Assembly: GCF_004323735.1 (NCBI RefSeq)
Contig: NZ_CP036455.1
Span: forward strand, 3,343,101-3,407,100
Length of the DNA: 64,000 nucleotides
Source: Streptomonospora litoralis
Lineage (GTDB): Bacteria; Actinomycetota; Actinomycetes; Streptosporangiales; Streptosporangiaceae
Direction of reading: 5' to 3'
Shown here: piece by piece, positions 9,326 to 17,167 of the stretch
How the letters are laid out: the number at the start of each line of letters is the position of its first letter
How positions within the stretch are numbered: the first letter of the stretch is position 1
The notes under the pieces: generated by a model
Told to the model about the DNA's origin: nothing
Database searches by the model: none
Seen by the model: the letters and a program-made list of their open reading frames with translations, nothing else
Made by a program: the position numbers and the translations under genes

Positions 9326-9979
9326 TTAACCGGATCCGGCGGCCCGGCCCCGCACCGCCTCGGCCATCGCGCGCAGTTCGGCGGCGATGCCCTCGGTGCT
9401 GTAGTGGGCGTTGAGGCCGCTTGGGTTGGGCAGCACCCATACCGGCGTCTCGGCGACGGGTTCCTGACGTGGGCCGATGCGGGCATCAGGGGCGCCGAAC
9501 GCCTGCCGGAAGGCCGTCACCCCGAGCACCGCCAGTGCGCCGGGGCGGTGGGCGCGCAGAGTCCGCGCCAGAGCCTCGCCGCCGGCGCGCAGCTCCGCTG
9601 CGCTCAGCTCGTCGGCGCGTGCGGTGGCGCGGGCCGCCAGATTGGTGACGCCCAGGCCCCAGTGCGGCAGCAGGTGCTGCTCGTCGGGGCGCAGCCGCCG
9701 CGGGGTGAGGCCGGCCAGGTGCAGCGCCGGCCAGAACCGGTTGCCGGGGCGGGCGAAGTGGTAGCCGCTCCAGCCGGAGTACAGGCCGGGGTTGATGCCG
9801 CAGAAGAGGATGTCCAGGCCCGGCGCGAGGATGTCGGGAATCACCGCACCCCGGGCCGCGGCCAGCTCGTCCTTGCCGGGACGGCGCGGTCCGGCTCCCC
9901 GACGCGGCTCGCCGCCGGGCTCGCCGGAGCCCGGCTCGGCGGATTCGCCGGCGGACGCGGTGCTGCGTGGGGCGCTCAT
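9326..9979 (-). CDS. mug: G/U mismatch-specific DNA glycosylase (Mug/TDG family)
   Basis: This 217-residue protein has the two active-site motifs of the Mug/TDG branch of the uracil-DNA glycosylase superfamily: GINPG at residues 61-65 and NPSGLNAHY at 185-193. A low-complexity Gly/Pro/Arg tail of about 40 residues precedes the domain. The family removes uracil, or other damaged pyrimidines opposite guanine, to start base-excision repair. It follows the TauE-like gene on the same strand with a 12-base gap, so the two are probably co-transcribed although no functional link is evident. Confidence 0.93.
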   Translation of the reverse strand: MSAPRSTASAGESAEPGSGEPGGEPRRGAGPRRPGKDELAAARGAVIPDILAPGLDILFCGINPGLYSGWSGYHFARPGNRFWPALHLAGLTPRRLRPDEQHLLPHWGLGVTNLAARATARADELSAAELRAGGEALARTLRAHRPGALAVLGVTAFRQAFGAPDARIGPRQEPVAETPVWVLPNPSGLNAHYSTEGIAAELRAMAEAVRGRAAGSG

Positions 9980-9991
9980 CGCCCTCGGAGC

Positions 9992-10714
9992 CTACCCCAG
10001 CGCCGACTGCACGAGCAGCACTATGCCGGAGACCGTGACCACCGCCAGCAGGACGACGCGAATCCTGCCCGCGTCGACGAGGCGGCACAGCGGGCGCCCG
10101 GCGAGGAAGCCGGCCGCCACGAAGGGGAGCAGCCACAGTCCGTGGACGATCTCCGTGGACTGCAGCTCGCCGCCGGCCGCCAGCAGGCCCAGCGACATCA
10201 CCACGCCGACGAGGAAGTAGGCGGCCAGGGTGCCGCGGATACGCGCGGCCTCCTCGTGCTGGTAGAGCAGTGCGATAGGCGGCCCGCCGATGGAGGTGGC
10301 CGTACCGGTGAAGCCCGAGAGCAGTCCCGCGGTCAGTAGCGACCCGCGGTTGATGCGGACCCGCACCGCGCGCACGGTCAGCGCGACCGCCACGAGCACC
10401 ATGGCGCCGACCCCGCCCGCCAGCACCTCGGGGTCGACGGTCGCGACGATCCACACCGCGGCCACCGACCCGGGCAGCCGCCCGGACAGCGCCCAGGCCA
10501 GACCGCGCCAGTCGACGTTGCGCCACTCCACCGCCAGCACGAACACCGGCAGCGCTGCGGTGGCGATCAGCATGGTGCCCGGCATCAGGGAGGGGTCGAG
10601 CAGCGCCACCACCGGCGCCGCGACCAGTCCCAGGCCCAGCCCCACGCTGCTCTGCACCGTCGCGCCGAGCAGGACGGCGGTACCGGCGGCGAGGAAGAAG
10701 GTGAGTTCGGGCAT
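9992..10714 (-). CDS. TSUP-family membrane exporter (TauE/SafE)
   Basis: The 240-residue protein is almost entirely hydrophobic, with about eight predicted membrane helices in the two-fold repeat layout of the TauE/SafE family. Repeat-start patterns such as GATVQSSVGLGLGL in the first half and GFTGTATSIGGPP in the second are family hallmarks. Members move sulfite, sulfonates or related organic anions across the cytoplasmic membrane. The ATG at 10714 is followed directly by the first helix. It is transcribed with the downstream mug gene and is insulated from the sugar ABC operon by three stacked hairpins. The substrate is not inferable. Confidence 0.88.
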   Translation of the reverse strand: MPELTFFLAAGTAVLLGATVQSSVGLGLGLVAAPVVALLDPSLMPGTMLIATAALPVFVLAVEWRNVDWRGLAWALSGRLPGSVAAVWIVATVDPEVLAGGVGAMVLVAVALTVRAVRVRINRGSLLTAGLLSGFTGTATSIGGPPIALLYQHEEAARIRGTLAAYFLVGVVMSLGLLAAGGELQSTEIVHGLWLLPFVAAGFLAGRPLCRLVDAGRIRVVLLAVVTVSGIVLLVQSALG

Positions 10715-10799
10715 AGGCCGTCGACGCTATACCTCCCGGTGCGGATCGGAGCGGCAGGGGTGGGGCCATCGGATATCCCGGCCGCCACGCGAACAGGGC

Positions 10800-10833
10800 G
10801 GCGCCCCCGGAGGGGAGGGACTCCGGGGGCGCC
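10800..10833 (-). terminator. hairpin 1 of 3 after the sugar ABC permease gene
   Basis: A perfect 13-bp stem (10800-10812 with 10821-10833) with an 8-base purine-rich loop. It lies downstream of the permease stop on the minus strand and upstream of the exporter gene. Confidence 0.8.
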
Positions 10834-10838
10834 GGGGC

Positions 10839-10875
10839 GGCCGCCCGCCCCGGGGTGGGGGTGGGGCGGGCGGCC
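10839..10875 (-). terminator. hairpin 2 of 3 after the sugar ABC permease gene
   Basis: A perfect 13-bp stem (10839-10851 with 10863-10875) made only of G and C, separated from hairpin 1 by 5 bases. Confidence 0.75.
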
Positions 10876-10881
10876 GGGGGT

Positions 10882-10905
10882 GCGTGCGCCGGGAGGTGCG
10901 CACGC
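10882..10905 (-). terminator. hairpin 3 of 3, nearest the permease stop
   Basis: A perfect 8-bp stem (10882-10889 with 10898-10905), 12 bases downstream of the permease stop codon on the minus strand. Confidence 0.7.
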
Positions 10906-10917
10906 GGGGTAGGCCGA

Positions 10918-12183
10918 TCAGCCTCCTCGGGCGTGGGCGCGGCGGCTGCGGCGGGAGATCGCGTCCAGGGTGACCGCGATCAGCAGCACCAGCGCCGTGA
11001 TCATGAACCGCACCGGAGTACCCATCTGCAGCAGGTACAGGCCGGAGGTGATCGCGCCCAGGACGAGCCCGCCCAGCAGGGCCGAGTAGGCGTTGCCGCG
11101 GCCGCCGAAGAGGCTGGTGCCGCCGATGACCGCGGCGGCGATGCCCATCATCAGCTCCTCGCCGGCAGCGGTGTCCAGGCTGGCCGAGAACGACCGGGAG
11201 ACGAGCAGGATGCCGCCCATCGCCGAGAGCATGGAGGCCAGCGCGAACACCGAGATCCGCACCGTGTCGACCTTGATGCCGGCGCGTCGGGCCGCCTCCG
11301 CGCCACCGCCGACCGCGAAGACCATGCGCCCGTAGCGGGTCTTGCGCAGCATCAGGTCGAAGGCCACCACGAAGCCGACGAAGATCAGGAACGCCAGCGG
11401 CACGCCCTTGTACTGGTTGAGGACGAACACTGCGCCGAAGACCGGGACCGCCAGCGCCAGGCTGCGCACCGCGATCTCCACGGGCGGCTTGGCTCCCAGC
11501 CCGGCGGCGGCCCGGCGCCGCTCGCCGACCAGGGTGAAGACGACGAAGACACCCACGGCCACGGCGGCGATGCCCCAGCCGAAGGAGGGCACGAAGAAGG
11601 TGTGGGTCAGCGCCGCGATCGGGCCGGCGTCGCTGATGTTGACGGTGCCGTCGCTGCCCAGCAGCTGCAGTTGGACGCCCTGCCAACCCAGCAGGCCGGC
11701 CAGTGTCACCACGAAGGCCGGTACGCCGACCTTGGCGAACATGGTGCCGTGCAGGATTCCGATGACCAGACCGGTGGCGGCCGCCGCCAGGATCGCCAGC
11801 CATTCGGAGATCCCGACCCGTACCGCGAGCACGGCCAGGACCGCGGCCGAGGCTCCGGCCACCGATCCGATGGACAGGTCGATCTCGCCCAGCAGCAGCA
11901 CCATGATCACGCCGGTGGTCATCAGGCCCACGGCCGACACCTGCACGGCGAGGTTGGACAGGTTCTGCGGCGAGAGGAACCGTTCGTGCAGCAGCTGGAA
12001 GACGATGCCGATGGCGATAAGGCCGATGATGACCGGAAGCGGGCCCAGCTCGCCGCCGCGGATGCGCCTCCGCAGGGCGGCCAGCAGGCTGGCCGGGGAG
12101 GTGCGGGTGACGAGCAGCCGGGGGTCGCGCTCGAAGGCCGGGTCCTGGGCGGCGTCGTTGGAGACGGGTGCTTGCTGTGCCAT
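10918..12183 (-). CDS. sugar ABC transporter permease (XylH/RbsC-like)
   Basis: This is a 421-residue integral membrane protein with about ten helices and the BPD_transp_2 fold of ribose/xylose-type importers. GEIDLSIGSVAG and FGGRGNAYSALLGGLVLG are the conserved blocks of this family. A charged cytoplasmic N-terminus of about 45 residues precedes the first helix. The ATG at 12183 follows GGAGGA by 6 bases; a GTG one codon earlier overlaps the ATPase stop, so the two genes are translationally coupled. With the ATPase and binding protein it forms a pentose or hexose importer. Three hairpins follow the stop and probably protect or end the operon transcript. Confidence 0.93.
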   Translation of the reverse strand: MAQQAPVSNDAAQDPAFERDPRLLVTRTSPASLLAALRRRIRGGELGPLPVIIGLIAIGIVFQLLHERFLSPQNLSNLAVQVSAVGLMTTGVIMVLLLGEIDLSIGSVAGASAAVLAVLAVRVGISEWLAILAAAATGLVIGILHGTMFAKVGVPAFVVTLAGLLGWQGVQLQLLGSDGTVNISDAGPIAALTHTFFVPSFGWGIAAVAVGVFVVFTLVGERRRAAAGLGAKPPVEIAVRSLALAVPVFGAVFVLNQYKGVPLAFLIFVGFVVAFDLMLRKTRYGRMVFAVGGGAEAARRAGIKVDTVRISVFALASMLSAMGGILLVSRSFSASLDTAAGEELMMGIAAAVIGGTSLFGGRGNAYSALLGGLVLGAITSGLYLLQMGTPVRFMITALVLLIAVTLDAISRRSRRAHARGG

Positions 12184-12959
12184 CACGCTTCCTCCGTCCG
12201 GGTCGCCGATGCGCGCCGGGAGACCGGATTGTCGCTCGCGCCGGTGATGGCCGCCACGATCTCCTCGTAGCTGGTCTCCTCGACGCCGAAGTCCCCGGCG
12301 TTGCGTCCCAGCCGCAGCACCGCGGCCCGGTCGGCGACCGCGCGGACGTCGGCCATGTTGTGGCTGACGAGGATGACGCCGAGGCCGCGGTCGCGCAGGC
12401 GCTCGATCAGGTCGAGAACCTGGGCGGTCTGGGCCACGCCCAACGCCGCGGTGGGCTCGTCCAGCAGCACGACCTTGGGTTCGCCCAGCAGCGAGCGGGC
12501 GATGGCGATGATCTGGCGCTGGCCGCCGGAGAGCGAGGCCACGGGGACCCGCAGGCTGGGCATTTTCACCGAGAGGGAGTCGAGCAGCTTCAGCGCCCGC
12601 CGCTCCATCTCGACCTCGTCCAGCGCTCCGAAGGCGGTCTTCTCGACGCCGAGGAACAGGTTGGCCACGATGTCCAGGTTGTCGCAGAGGGCGAGGTCCT
12701 GGTAAATGGTGGCGATCCCCAGGCGCTGGGCGTCGGCGGGCCGGCCGATGCTGACCCGGTCGCCGTCCCAGAGGATGTCGCCGCCATCGGCCGGGTTGAC
12801 CCCGGCGATCACCTTGACGAGGGTCGACTTGCCCGCACCGTTGTCGCCGAGCAGGGCGACGACCTCGCCGGGGCTGACCGTGAGGTCAACCTGGTTGAGC
12901 GCCTGTACGGCGCCGAAACTCTTGGATATCCCGGACAGTTCCAGGACTGGTCTACTCAA
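12183..12959 (-). CDS. sugar ABC transporter ATP-binding protein, single-domain
   Basis: At 258 residues it has one nucleotide-binding domain. Walker A is GDNGAGKST (residues 38-46), the signature LSGGQ is near residue 140, and the Walker B region VVLLDEPTAALG follows. Ribose/xylose-type importers usually have a fused two-domain ATPase of about 500 residues; this single-domain form is common in actinobacterial xylose-like operons and probably works as a homodimer. The start is TTG at 12959 with AAAGGAC 7 bases upstream. It lies between the binding-protein and permease genes and overlaps the permease start. Confidence 0.93.
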   Translation of the reverse strand: MSRPVLELSGISKSFGAVQALNQVDLTVSPGEVVALLGDNGAGKSTLVKVIAGVNPADGGDILWDGDRVSIGRPADAQRLGIATIYQDLALCDNLDIVANLFLGVEKTAFGALDEVEMERRALKLLDSLSVKMPSLRVPVASLSGGQRQIIAIARSLLGEPKVVLLDEPTAALGVAQTAQVLDLIERLRDRGLGVILVSHNMADVRAVADRAAVLRLGRNAGDFGVEETSYEEIVAAITGASDNPVSRRASATRTEEA

Positions 12960-13018
12960 TGTCGCGTCCTTTAGGCTGCGCCCACGACGGGAGTCGCGTG
13001 TCTCGTGTTGTCCCGTTG

Positions 13019-13055
13019 CGACGGGCGCCGGTATGTCCGCAACCGGCGCCCGTCG
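13019..13055 (-). terminator. intercistronic hairpin between binding-protein and ATPase genes
   Basis: A perfect 13-bp stem (13019-13031 with 13043-13055) with an 11-base loop in the 132-base gap inside the sugar transport operon. By analogy with other binding-protein operons, it probably stabilises the binding-protein message and reduces read-through into the ATPase and permease. That role is inferred. Confidence 0.75.
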
Positions 13056-13091
13056 TGTGTCCGCGGGGGTCGTGTATCCGCGGCGTCCGCG

Positions 13092-14231
13092 CTACCCCTG
13101 ATCGATCCCCTGGCAGAAATCGGTGTCCTGGTACCGCTGGGTGCAGATCTCGTCGACGGTGTAGAAGCCGTCGGAGATCACGGTGTCCTCGATGTCGTCG
13201 ACGGTCACCGGGACCGGCTCGATCAGCACCGACTCGACGGACTTGCCGTCGCCGTCCTCGACCTTGGTCAGGGCGAGGTCGTCCGACTGGGCCTGGTACT
13301 TCTTGCCGGTGGCGGCCGCGACCGCCATCTCCGCGGCGACCTGCGCCTCTTGGCGGATCGCCTTGTAGACGGTCATGTACTGCTCGCCGGAGATGATGCG
13401 GTGGATGCCGGCGATCTCGGCGTCCTGGCCGGTGATGGGAGGCAGGTCGTCGACGCCGGCGCCCTTCAGCGCGGCCACGACGCCGGCGGCCATGCCGTCG
13501 TTGGCGACGTAGACGCCGTCGATGTTGTCGGCGCCGATGGAGGTGATGGCCTGCTCCATCTCCGTCTGCGCCTCGTTGGCGTTCCACCCGGGGGTGTCGT
13601 ACTCGGCCGCGATCTCCACCTGGCCGTCGAGGACGGCGTGGGCGCCCTCCTTGAACTTCGCGGCGTTGGGGTCGGTCGGCGAGCCGTTGATCATCACGAT
13701 CTGGGCGTCGTCACCGTTGCCCTGCTCGTCGAGCGCCTGCAGCAGCGACTGGCCCTGCACCTCGCCGACGCGGCGGTTGTCGAAGGAGACGTAGTAGTCC
13801 ACGCCGCCCTGGGCGAGCCGGTCGTAGGCGACCACGGGCACGCCCTGGCTCTTGGCGTTCTTCACGATGCCCGATGCGGCCTCGGCGTCGACGGCGTCCA
13901 GGACGAGCACGTCCACGCCCGAGGTCAGCATCGCCTCAGCCTGGGACTGCTGCTTGGAGGTCTCCTGATCGGCGTTCTGGTACCGCAGCTCGCACTTCTG
14001 GCAGAGCTCCTTCAACGACTCCGTGAAGTACGGCTTGTCGTACTCCTCGTACCGGGCCGTCTGGCTCTCCGGCAGCAGCAGGCCGACCTTGAATCCCTCT
14101 TCGACGCTCGCTGTGTCGCCGCCTTCTGCCGAGCCACCGGTGGTGGTTGCGCCGCATCCGGTTGCGAACAGGGACAGTGCCGCTGCCGCCCCGACCGCGG
14201 CGCGGAACATGAATCCGCTTCGCTTGTTCAA
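13092..14231 (-). CDS. sugar ABC transporter substrate-binding lipoprotein (XylF/ChvE-like)
   Basis: The 379-residue lipoprotein has a basic N-terminus, a hydrophobic signal segment and a lipobox ending at Cys26 (LFATGC). The rest is a two-lobed type I periplasmic-binding fold, with KVGLLLPESQTARYEEYDKPYF at its start and the VLVLDAVDA and AYDRLAQ strands expected for xylose/glucose binding proteins. It would capture a monosaccharide outside the membrane for the ATPase and permease encoded downstream. The start is TTG at 14231 with a strong AGGAGGAGG 9 bases upstream. The ROK regulator is encoded next upstream on the same strand. Confidence 0.94.
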   Translation of the reverse strand: MNKRSGFMFRAAVGAAAALSLFATGCGATTTGGSAEGGDTASVEEGFKVGLLLPESQTARYEEYDKPYFTESLKELCQKCELRYQNADQETSKQQSQAEAMLTSGVDVLVLDAVDAEAASGIVKNAKSQGVPVVAYDRLAQGGVDYYVSFDNRRVGEVQGQSLLQALDEQGNGDDAQIVMINGSPTDPNAAKFKEGAHAVLDGQVEIAAEYDTPGWNANEAQTEMEQAITSIGADNIDGVYVANDGMAAGVVAALKGAGVDDLPPITGQDAEIAGIHRIISGEQYMTVYKAIRQEAQVAAEMAVAAATGKKYQAQSDDLALTKVEDGDGKSVESVLIEPVPVTVDDIEDTVISDGFYTVDEICTQRYQDTDFCQGIDQG

Positions 14232-14347
14232 CGGGGTTGACCTCCTCCTACGGCCACCGAGCCGGGTTTCGTGGGGGACACCCTGCGCGGATCTGTGCGC
14301 CGGGTCACTCGGTGGACCAATGCGGTGAAGTCAAACTCCTCACCCCG

Positions 14348-14357
14348 TTGACGTCAA
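14348..14357. promoter_or_regulatory. short perfect palindrome in the sugar operon leader
   Basis: TTGACGTCAA is a perfect 10-bp palindrome about 120 bases upstream of the binding-protein start, in the AT-richer part of the 249-base gap after the ROK gene. It is a candidate operator half-site or -35 region. No matching -10 element was recognised with confidence. Confidence 0.35.
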
Positions 14358-14441
14358 GCCTTGAACACATAACTGAAATGTCACGGACTCTTCATTCAAC
14401 CAGTAAACCAAGAGAAACCGCAGGTCAGAGCCAGTATGACC

Positions 14442-14460
14442 GCTATGTGATGCTATGTGA
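14442..14460. repeat. tandem 9-mer GCTATGTGA, period 10
   Basis: GCTATGTGA occurs twice in tandem (14442-14450 and 14452-14460), about one helical turn apart, 21 bases after the ROK stop codon. Direct repeats at this spacing can be recognised by a dimeric regulator. No regulator is proven. Confidence 0.4.
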
Positions 14461-14480
14461 AGGATGACCGAATTTTACGG

Positions 14481-15650
14481 TCAGGTTTCCGCCGCCGACG
14501 CCGCTGCCAGCAGCAACGCACCGCGCAGCGCCGCCTCCTCGCCCAGGTCGCCGGCGACGATGCCCATGTCGTCGCGGGCGGTGCCGAGCGTGCCCAGCTC
14601 CAGCGAGCGGCGCACCGGCTCCAGCAGCGCCTCCCCCGCCGAGACCAACTCCCCGCCGAGCACCACCAACTGCGGGTTGAACGTGTTGGCCAGCACGCCC
14701 AGACCGCGGCCGAGCGCCGCGCCGGCCTCGGCGACCACGCGGCGGCAGCCGGGGTCGCCCTGCTCGGCCGCCGCCACCAGCTCCAGGACGGTCGCGGGCG
14801 CGCCCGCGCCCTGGTGGGGCAGCATGCCCAGCAGGTAGGGCGAACCCAGCATCGTCTCCAGGCAGCCGCGGTTGCCGCAGCGGCACACCTGGCCCCGCTC
14901 GTCCAGGCCGATGTGCCCGATCTCGCCGGCCGTGCCGCCGGCTCCGCGGAACAGCCGGCCGCCCACGACGATGCCGGCGCCGACTCCCTCGCCGAGCTGC
15001 ACGTAGATGACGTGCTCGCGCTCGGCGGCGGCCCCGGTGCGCATCTCGGCGAGCGCGCACAGGTTGGCGTCGTTCTCCGCCCGAACAGGCGCGCCCAGCC
15101 GCGCCGACAACGCCTCGGCCGGGCGGTACCCCGCCCAGCGGGGCATGCACGTGATGGCGCCGATCTCGCCGGTGCGCAGGTCGACCGGACCGGGCACGGC
15201 CGCCGTCACCGCGGCGACGGTCGCGTGGTCCACCCGCACGCGCGTCAGCAGAGTCTCCACCAGCCACACCGCGCGCCGCACGCCGCGCTCGGGCTCGGCG
15301 GCCACGTCGTAGGCGATGTGCTCGCGCGCCAGCACCGCGCCCTGGCTGTCGCCCAGGGCCGCGGTGATGCCCGTCAGCCTGAAGTCGACGGCGACCACGG
15401 CGCCGGGCGGTCGGATCAGGGTGACCGCCCGGGCCCGGCGGCCGTTGGAGGACGTCTCCCGCACGGAGATGGTTCCCGCCGCGCGCAGGTTGCGTACGAT
15501 GTTGGAGACGCTGGCGGGCGAGAGCCCGGTATGCCGGGCCAGTTCGGCTTGGGTCAGCGTCCCGCCGCTGCGCAGCGCATCCACCACGCGCTGCTGGTTG
15601 GCCCGCCGCAGCGCCGCCTGGGAACCGGGTGTCACCTCGACATCGGTCAC
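14481..15650 (-). CDS. ROK-family transcriptional regulator of the sugar operon
   Basis: The 389-residue protein has an N-terminal winged helix (about residues 12-60, with LTQAELARHTGLSPASVSNIV). A sugar-kinase-fold ROK domain follows, and CRCGNRGCLE near residue 258 is the structural zinc motif of ROK proteins. XylR/NagC-type regulators bind a sugar through the kinase-like fold and usually repress transport genes. GTG at 15650 is chosen because a GAAGAGGGG-type site lies just upstream and the helix-turn-helix then starts at the normal distance; the frame continues upstream only as low-quality sequence. It is encoded directly before the binding protein on the same strand, so it almost certainly controls this importer. 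Confidence 0.93.
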   Translation of the reverse strand: MTDVEVTPGSQAALRRANQQRVVDALRSGGTLTQAELARHTGLSPASVSNIVRNLRAAGTISVRETSSNGRRARAVTLIRPPGAVVAVDFRLTGITAALGDSQGAVLAREHIAYDVAAEPERGVRRAVWLVETLLTRVRVDHATVAAVTAAVPGPVDLRTGEIGAITCMPRWAGYRPAEALSARLGAPVRAENDANLCALAEMRTGAAAEREHVIYVQLGEGVGAGIVVGGRLFRGAGGTAGEIGHIGLDERGQVCRCGNRGCLETMLGSPYLLGMLPHQGAGAPATVLELVAAAEQGDPGCRRVVAEAGAALGRGLGVLANTFNPQLVVLGGELVSAGEALLEPVRRSLELGTLGTARDDMGIVAGDLGEEAALRGALLLAAASAAET

Positions 15651-15711
15651 GGGGCCCCTCTTCCTCGGTCGCTGAAGGCAGACGCTGCTGGTAAAAGGGA
15701 GCTTACAAGAC

Positions 15712-16329
15712 TTGAATTCAGGGCGTGAGCGGGGCCCCGGCGCCCGGACGCCCGGTTCGGCGGCGGCCGTACTCGACGCCGCCGAGCCCGACTGGGTCGG
15801 GCGCGCGCTGCAGAAGCTGCGCCGCTCCCCGGTCCGGGCGGGGCGGTGCCGCGTGATGGCACTGGAAGGACGCTCGGGGGCGGGCAAGACCGTGCTCGCC
15901 GGCCGGCTGGCCGCGGCGGCCGGCTGCCCGCTGCTGCATATGGACGACCTCTACCCCGGCTGGGAAGGGTTGGCGCCCTCCGTGCCGCTGGTGCGCGAGT
16001 GGATCCTGCGGCCGCTGTCGCGCGGTGCCGATCCGCAATGGCGCCGCCACGACTGGGAGCGCGGCGCGCCGGGGGCCTGGGAGCACACGCCCACCGGCCG
16101 GATGCTGCTCATCGAGGGGTGCGGATCGGGCGCCCGGGAGCTGCGCCCGTTCCTGTCGCTGCTGGCGTGGGTGCAGGCGCCCGACCACGTGCGCGCCGCG
16201 CGGCTGGACGCCCGCGCCGACGCCGAGGAATACGCCCCCTACCGCTCACTGTGGGCGCGCCAGGAGGAGGCGTTCTACGCCGCCCACCGGCCCCGGGAGC
16301 ACGCCGACCTCGTCGTCGACAATCCCTGA
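15712..16329 (+). CDS. P-loop kinase-like protein (uridine kinase family-like)
   Basis: This 205-residue protein has a P-loop GRSGAGKT at residues 53-60, the LLHMDDLYPGWEG block (a kinase acceptor-site aspartate region) and a LLIEGCGSG strand. These are typical of the small uridine/AAA-type kinase-like proteins of actinobacteria. The lid-region basic residues RLDARADAEEY follow. Family substrates are uncertain, and many members are annotated only as ATP-binding. The TTG start at 15712 is the most upstream plausible one; an ATG at 15855 would remove conserved sequence before the P-loop. It is divergent from the ROK gene with about 60 bases between starts. No link to sugar uptake is shown. Confidence 0.75.
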   Translation: MNSGRERGPGARTPGSAAAVLDAAEPDWVGRALQKLRRSPVRAGRCRVMALEGRSGAGKTVLAGRLAAAAGCPLLHMDDLYPGWEGLAPSVPLVREWILRPLSRGADPQWRRHDWERGAPGAWEHTPTGRMLLIEGCGSGARELRPFLSLLAWVQAPDHVRAARLDARADAEEYAPYRSLWARQEEAFYAAHRPREHADLVVDNP

Positions 16330-16346
16330 TCCGGACGACGCGGCCG

Positions 16347-16535
16347 TCAGTCGTCTTCCTCTTCTCCGTCGTCGCCGCCGTCTTCGCCGCCTTCGCCCTC
16401 TTCCTGCTGCTCCTCGCCGCCGCCGTCGTCGCCGCCCTCGCCGTCGTTGCAGGCGGACAGCGAGAACACCGCGGCCAGGCCGATGGCTCCCACGGCAACC
16501 AAGCGCTTCAGCATGCCCAGAGTCGGTGTGTGCAT
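16347..16535 (-). CDS. short acidic lipoprotein
   Basis: The 62-residue precursor has a signal peptide ending in a lipobox LSAC (Cys29). The mature chain of only about 34 residues consists almost entirely of Asp, Glu, Gly and Gln. The start at 16535 has a strong GAGGAGGAG-type binding site. Its signal peptide is nearly identical to that of the next gene (the shared pattern AAVFSLxACNDG), so the two are tandem paralogues. No domain is recognised. It has no methionine in the mature part, unlike its neighbour. The location beside a molybdoenzyme and sigK-rskA suggests a place in the same envelope regulon. Confidence 0.8.
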   Translation of the reverse strand: MHTPTLGMLKRLVAVGAIGLAAVFSLSACNDGEGGDDGGGEEQQEEGEGGEDGGDDGEEEDD

Positions 16536-16659
16536 CGGTCTCCTCCTCGACGTGTCGCGTAGTTGCGCGGGCACCGTGCACCTCGCGGCGCGACCGCGGG
16601 CGCGTGTCGGCGCCGCGGCCAATGTAGCCGTTTCCCGACCGGCGGACAGCGGCCGCGGC

Positions 16660-16692
16660 GGCGGGGCCCGCGGTCGGCGCACGGGCCCCGCC
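16660..16692 (-). terminator. hairpin after the second lipoprotein gene
   Basis: A perfect 11-bp stem (16660-16670 with 16682-16692) with an 11-base loop, immediately downstream of the minus-strand stop at 16700. Confidence 0.7.
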
Positions 16693-16699
16693 TGCGTCT

Positions 16700-17068
16700 C
16701 TACTGGTCGTTCATGCCCTCTTCACCGTCCATCGACTCCTCGCCGCCCATGTCTTCACCGGAGCCGTCTTCACCGGAGCCCTCGTCCTGCATCTGCTCCT
16801 CCCCGCCCATGTCGTCGCCGTGGCCCTCGTCCATGGACTCCTCGCCACCCATGTCGTCGCCGGAGCCCTCGTCCTGCATCTGCTCCTCGCCGCCGTCGTC
16901 CTGCATGTTCTCGTCGCCGCCTTCGCCTTGCTGCTGGGCACCGTCCTGCTCGGCGGTGACCTCGTCCCCGCCGCCGTCGTTGCAGGCGGCCAGCGAGAAC
17001 ACCGCCGCCAGGGCGATGGCTCCGGACGCGGTCAGACGGCGCAGGGTGCTCAGGGGTGCGGTGGACAC
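16700..17068 (-). CDS. methionine-rich acidic repeat lipoprotein
   Basis: The 122-residue precursor has a lipobox LAAC (Cys29). The mature chain, about 94 residues, consists of imperfect repeats built from GGEEQMQDEGSG and DDMGGEESMDEG-type units. It has nine methionines and is otherwise almost all Asp, Glu, Gly and Gln. No known domain is present and it is probably disordered on the outer face of the membrane. It lies between its short paralogue and a molybdoenzyme gene, near sigK-rskA, whose outer domain is also methionine-rich. A role as a sacrificial methionine pool for oxidants, or as a metal binder, is an inference. Confidence 0.82.
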   Translation of the reverse strand: MSTAPLSTLRRLTASGAIALAAVFSLAACNDGGGDEVTAEQDGAQQQGEGGDENMQDDGGEEQMQDEGSGDDMGGEESMDEGHGDDMGGEEQMQDEGSGEDGSGEDMGGEESMDGEEGMNDQ

Positions 17069-17167
17069 AGATGTCTCCTCGAGTTCGGTCGGTTACTTCG
17101 TGTTGCTGCCACCGTGCGCGGCGGTGGACCGCGGGACCATGGGGCTCCGCGGGGTTCGGGGGGCGCC

